Shown here: one piece after another, positions 62,515-64,000 of the stretch
Numbering within the stretch: position 1 is the first letter of the stretch
Layout: each line of letters starts with the position of its first letter
Notes under the pieces: model-generated
What the model was told of the DNA's origin: nothing
Databases searched by the model: none
Seen by the model: only the letters and a program-made list of their open reading frames with translations
Position numbers and translations under genes: made by a program
DNA from: Aeoliella sp052161615
GTDB taxonomy: Bacteria; Planctomycetota; Planctomycetia; Pirellulales; Lacipirellulaceae
Assembly: GCF_052161615.1 (NCBI RefSeq)
Contig: NZ_CP197417.1
Location: 4,216,001-4,280,000, forward strand
Reading direction: 5' to 3'
Length of the DNA: 64,000 bases

Positions 62515-64000
62515 CTAAACTTCTAGCACGTCGGCGAAGGCTTTTTTGAGCGAGGCGAGGCCGGCTTCGCCTTTCGCGGCGTCGACCACTACGTTCACTC
62601 TCACTTCGCTGGTCGAGATCATCTCGACGTTGATGCCGGCGTCGTGCAGGGCTTTGAACATCCGCGTACCGACGCCCGTGTGGCTGCGGATGCCGACACC
62701 AGTGACGGTGAGGATGGCGATCTTTTCGGTACCCGCCACGGCTCCACCAACACGGGTGATGAGCTCCGACACAGTAGCAATCGCTCGCGGCAAGTCGGCC
62801 TGGGGCACGGTGAAGCTGAGGTTCGTGTGGCCGTCCTCGCCAATGCTCTGGACAATCATGTCGACCAGCACGCCTTCGCTCGCCACGGCTTCGAACACCT
62901 CGGCGGCGATGCCCGGTACGTCGGTCACCCCGGTGAGCGAGACGCGCGACTGGCTCATGTCGAGATCGACACCATGAATGGTCAAGTCTTCCATGTGTCG
63001 GAGGCGGTCGACCACTTCGACGGCCGTGTGTTCCTGCGGGGGAGCGATGGGTTCGCCGAAGGTCGATCGCTCGTGTGGCGGACGGTCGAGTTCGAACTCG
63101 CGATGCACCGCACGCAACGCGTCGGTCATGCGGGTGCGGTCTACCAGCACCGAGACTTTAATCTCGCTGGTGGTGATGGCGGCAATATTGATGCCTTCTT
63201 CGGCGAGGGCGCGGAACATGCGATCGGCTACGCCGCTTTGGGTGGCCATGCCGAGCCCAACAATCGACACCTTGGCTACGGCCGAGTCGTGCGACACATC
63301 GCCGCTGCCGATTTCCTCCATCGCGGCGTTGACCGCCGAGAGGGCTCGCTTGAGATCGGTTTCGGGAACCGTGAAGCTAATGTCGGTGGTGCCACCCGCT
63401 CCGATGTTCTGCACGATCATATCGACGGCGACGTTCTTTGCAGCGAGGCGCGAGAAGAGCGCGAAGCTGGTCCCCGGCTTGTCGGGGACGTGGCGGATAG
63501 TGATGCGGGCTTCGTCTTTGGTGAGCGCGGCACCGCTCACGGGGCGGTCGGCCGATTCGCTTTCGGGTCCAATCACCGTGCCGGGCTCGTCGGTGAAGAC
63601 GGCGCTATTCTTGACGTGAATTGGTACGTTGAACTTCTTGCCGAACTCGATAGATCGGCTGTGCATCACACCGGCGCCAAGGCTTGCGAGTTCGAGCATT
63701 TCGTCGTGGCTCACTCGGTCCATCTTACGTGCTTCGGCCACCAAGCGAGGGTCGGTGGTGAAAACGCCATCGACGTCGGTGTAGATCTCGCACTGATCGG
63801 CCCCCAGCACCGCGGCGAGCGCCACGGCCGAGGTGTCGCTGCCGCCGCGGCCGAGCGTCGTGATGTTGAAGTCGTCGTCGATGCCTTGGAAACCACAGGC
63901 GATGACGATGTTGCCCTCGTCGAGCAGCTTCTGCATTCGCTCCGTAGAAATCGAACGGATGCGGGCTTTGGTGTGCGAGCTATCGGTGCGGATGCCGATC
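62515..64000 (-). CDS. lysC: Aspartate kinase with four ACT domains, C-terminal part (gene starts beyond the window)
   Basis: Phosphorylates aspartate, the first step to lysine, threonine and methionine. The frame is open through base 64000 with no start, so the N-terminal part of the kinase domain is missing. Visible kinase blocks: GIRTDSSHTKARI, IACGFQGIDDDFNITTLGRGGSDTSAVALA (shown in part: TTLGRGGSDTSAVALA) and YTDVDGVFTTDPR. The regulatory part has four ACT domains in two similar pairs (about nt 63520-63090 and 62960-62515); compare VDMIVQNIGAGGTTDISF and VDMIVQSIGEDGHTNLSF. Common bacterial enzymes have two ACT domains; four are known from cyanobacteria and some other groups. Feedback control by lysine and threonine is likely but not readable here. 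Confidence 0.93.
   Translation of the reverse strand, partial: IGIRTDSSHTKARIRSISTERMQKLLDEGNIVIACGFQGIDDDFNITTLGRGGSDTSAVALAAVLGADQCEIYTDVDGVFTTDPRLVAEARKMDRVSHDEMLELASLGAGVMHSRSIEFGKKFNVPIHVKNSAVFTDEPGTVIGPESESADRPVSGAALTKDEARITIRHVPDKPGTSFALFSRLAAKNVAVDMIVQNIGAGGTTDISFTVPETDLKRALSAVNAAMEEIGSGDVSHDSAVAKVSIVGLGMATQSGVADRMFRALAEEGINIAAITTSEIKVSVLVDRTRMTDALRAVHREFELDRPPHERSTFGEPIAPPQEHTAVEVVDRLRHMEDLTIHGVDLDMSQSRVSLTGVTDVPGIAAEVFEAVASEGVLVDMIVQSIGEDGHTNLSFTVPQADLPRAIATVSELITRVGGAVAGTEKIAILTVTGVGIRSHTGVGTRMFKALHDAGINVEMISTSEVRVNVVVDAAKGEAGLASLKKAFADVLEV

Overview
The window reads as chromosomal DNA of a Planctomycetota bacterium, most likely order Pirellulales (Lacipirellulaceae-like). The evidence is the set of lineage-typical families: prepilin-like DUF1559 proteins, a PSCyt1/DUF1549/LamG/DUF1553 protein beside a Tat-exported DUF1501 protein, many PEP-CTERM proteins with dockerin-like cassettes ('NLADYTVWRDNLG' type), Planctomycete-type sigma factors paired with membrane regulators, and a secretin with a very long N-terminal region. 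GC content is moderate to high (roughly 55-60%). I see no rRNA, tRNA, CRISPR array, transposase or complete mobile element.

Layout. 1-1.5 kb: end of a purine-catabolism operon (allantoinase, OHCU decarboxylase, HIU hydrolase) with two ATGA overlaps. 1.6-5 kb: a large secretin. 5.3-8.7 kb: a fatty-acid beta-oxidation pair. 8.8-9.9 kb: a DUF4430 protein and a DUF6580-like membrane protein, possibly a vitamin-uptake pair. 10-15 kb: a secreted protein of unknown function, a histone-deacetylase-family amidohydrolase and a DUF11-repeat surface protein. 15.2-40.5 kb: an accessory surface-protein island with two parallel sets. Each set has a sigma factor, a membrane regulator, a DUF1559 protein and a tandem PEP-CTERM protein. 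Around them lie the DUF1501/DUF1553 pair, a sugar dehydrogenase-like PEP-CTERM protein and an alpha-L-rhamnosidase. 40.6-50.3 kb: an ALDH7-type dehydrogenase, a TlpA-like thioredoxin protein, lpxA, a TPR protein, a DUF3467 protein, rsmG, truB, a PEP-CTERM protein, a small membrane protein and a beta-barrel protein. 50.3-51.3 kb: a decayed WD40 remnant and palindrome-rich DNA. 51.3-64 kb: ftsK, a PEP-CTERM protein, cimA behind an apparent isoleucine attenuator, a VapBC-like pair, valS, an NTF2-like protein, a bifunctional-nuclease-family protein and the C-terminal part of aspartate kinase.

Two observations stand out. First, the genes at 19915-23688 and 34367-37423 each encode several secreted proteins fused in one reading frame. 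Every internal junction is a PEP-CTERM sorting signal (VPEP, hydrophobic stretch, arginines) followed at once by a second hydrophobic stretch ending in an AxA-like signal peptidase site. This looks like a membrane hairpin that exosortase and signal peptidase could cut on either side, which would make these proteins processed surface polyproteins. Second, cimA (citramalate synthase, isoleucine pathway) is preceded by a short reading frame with four consecutive Ile codons. Behind it lie a 10-bp candidate antiterminator and a mutually exclusive 9-bp terminator with a T6 run, which is the architecture of ribosome-mediated attenuation. Both are read from sequence alone and are untested.
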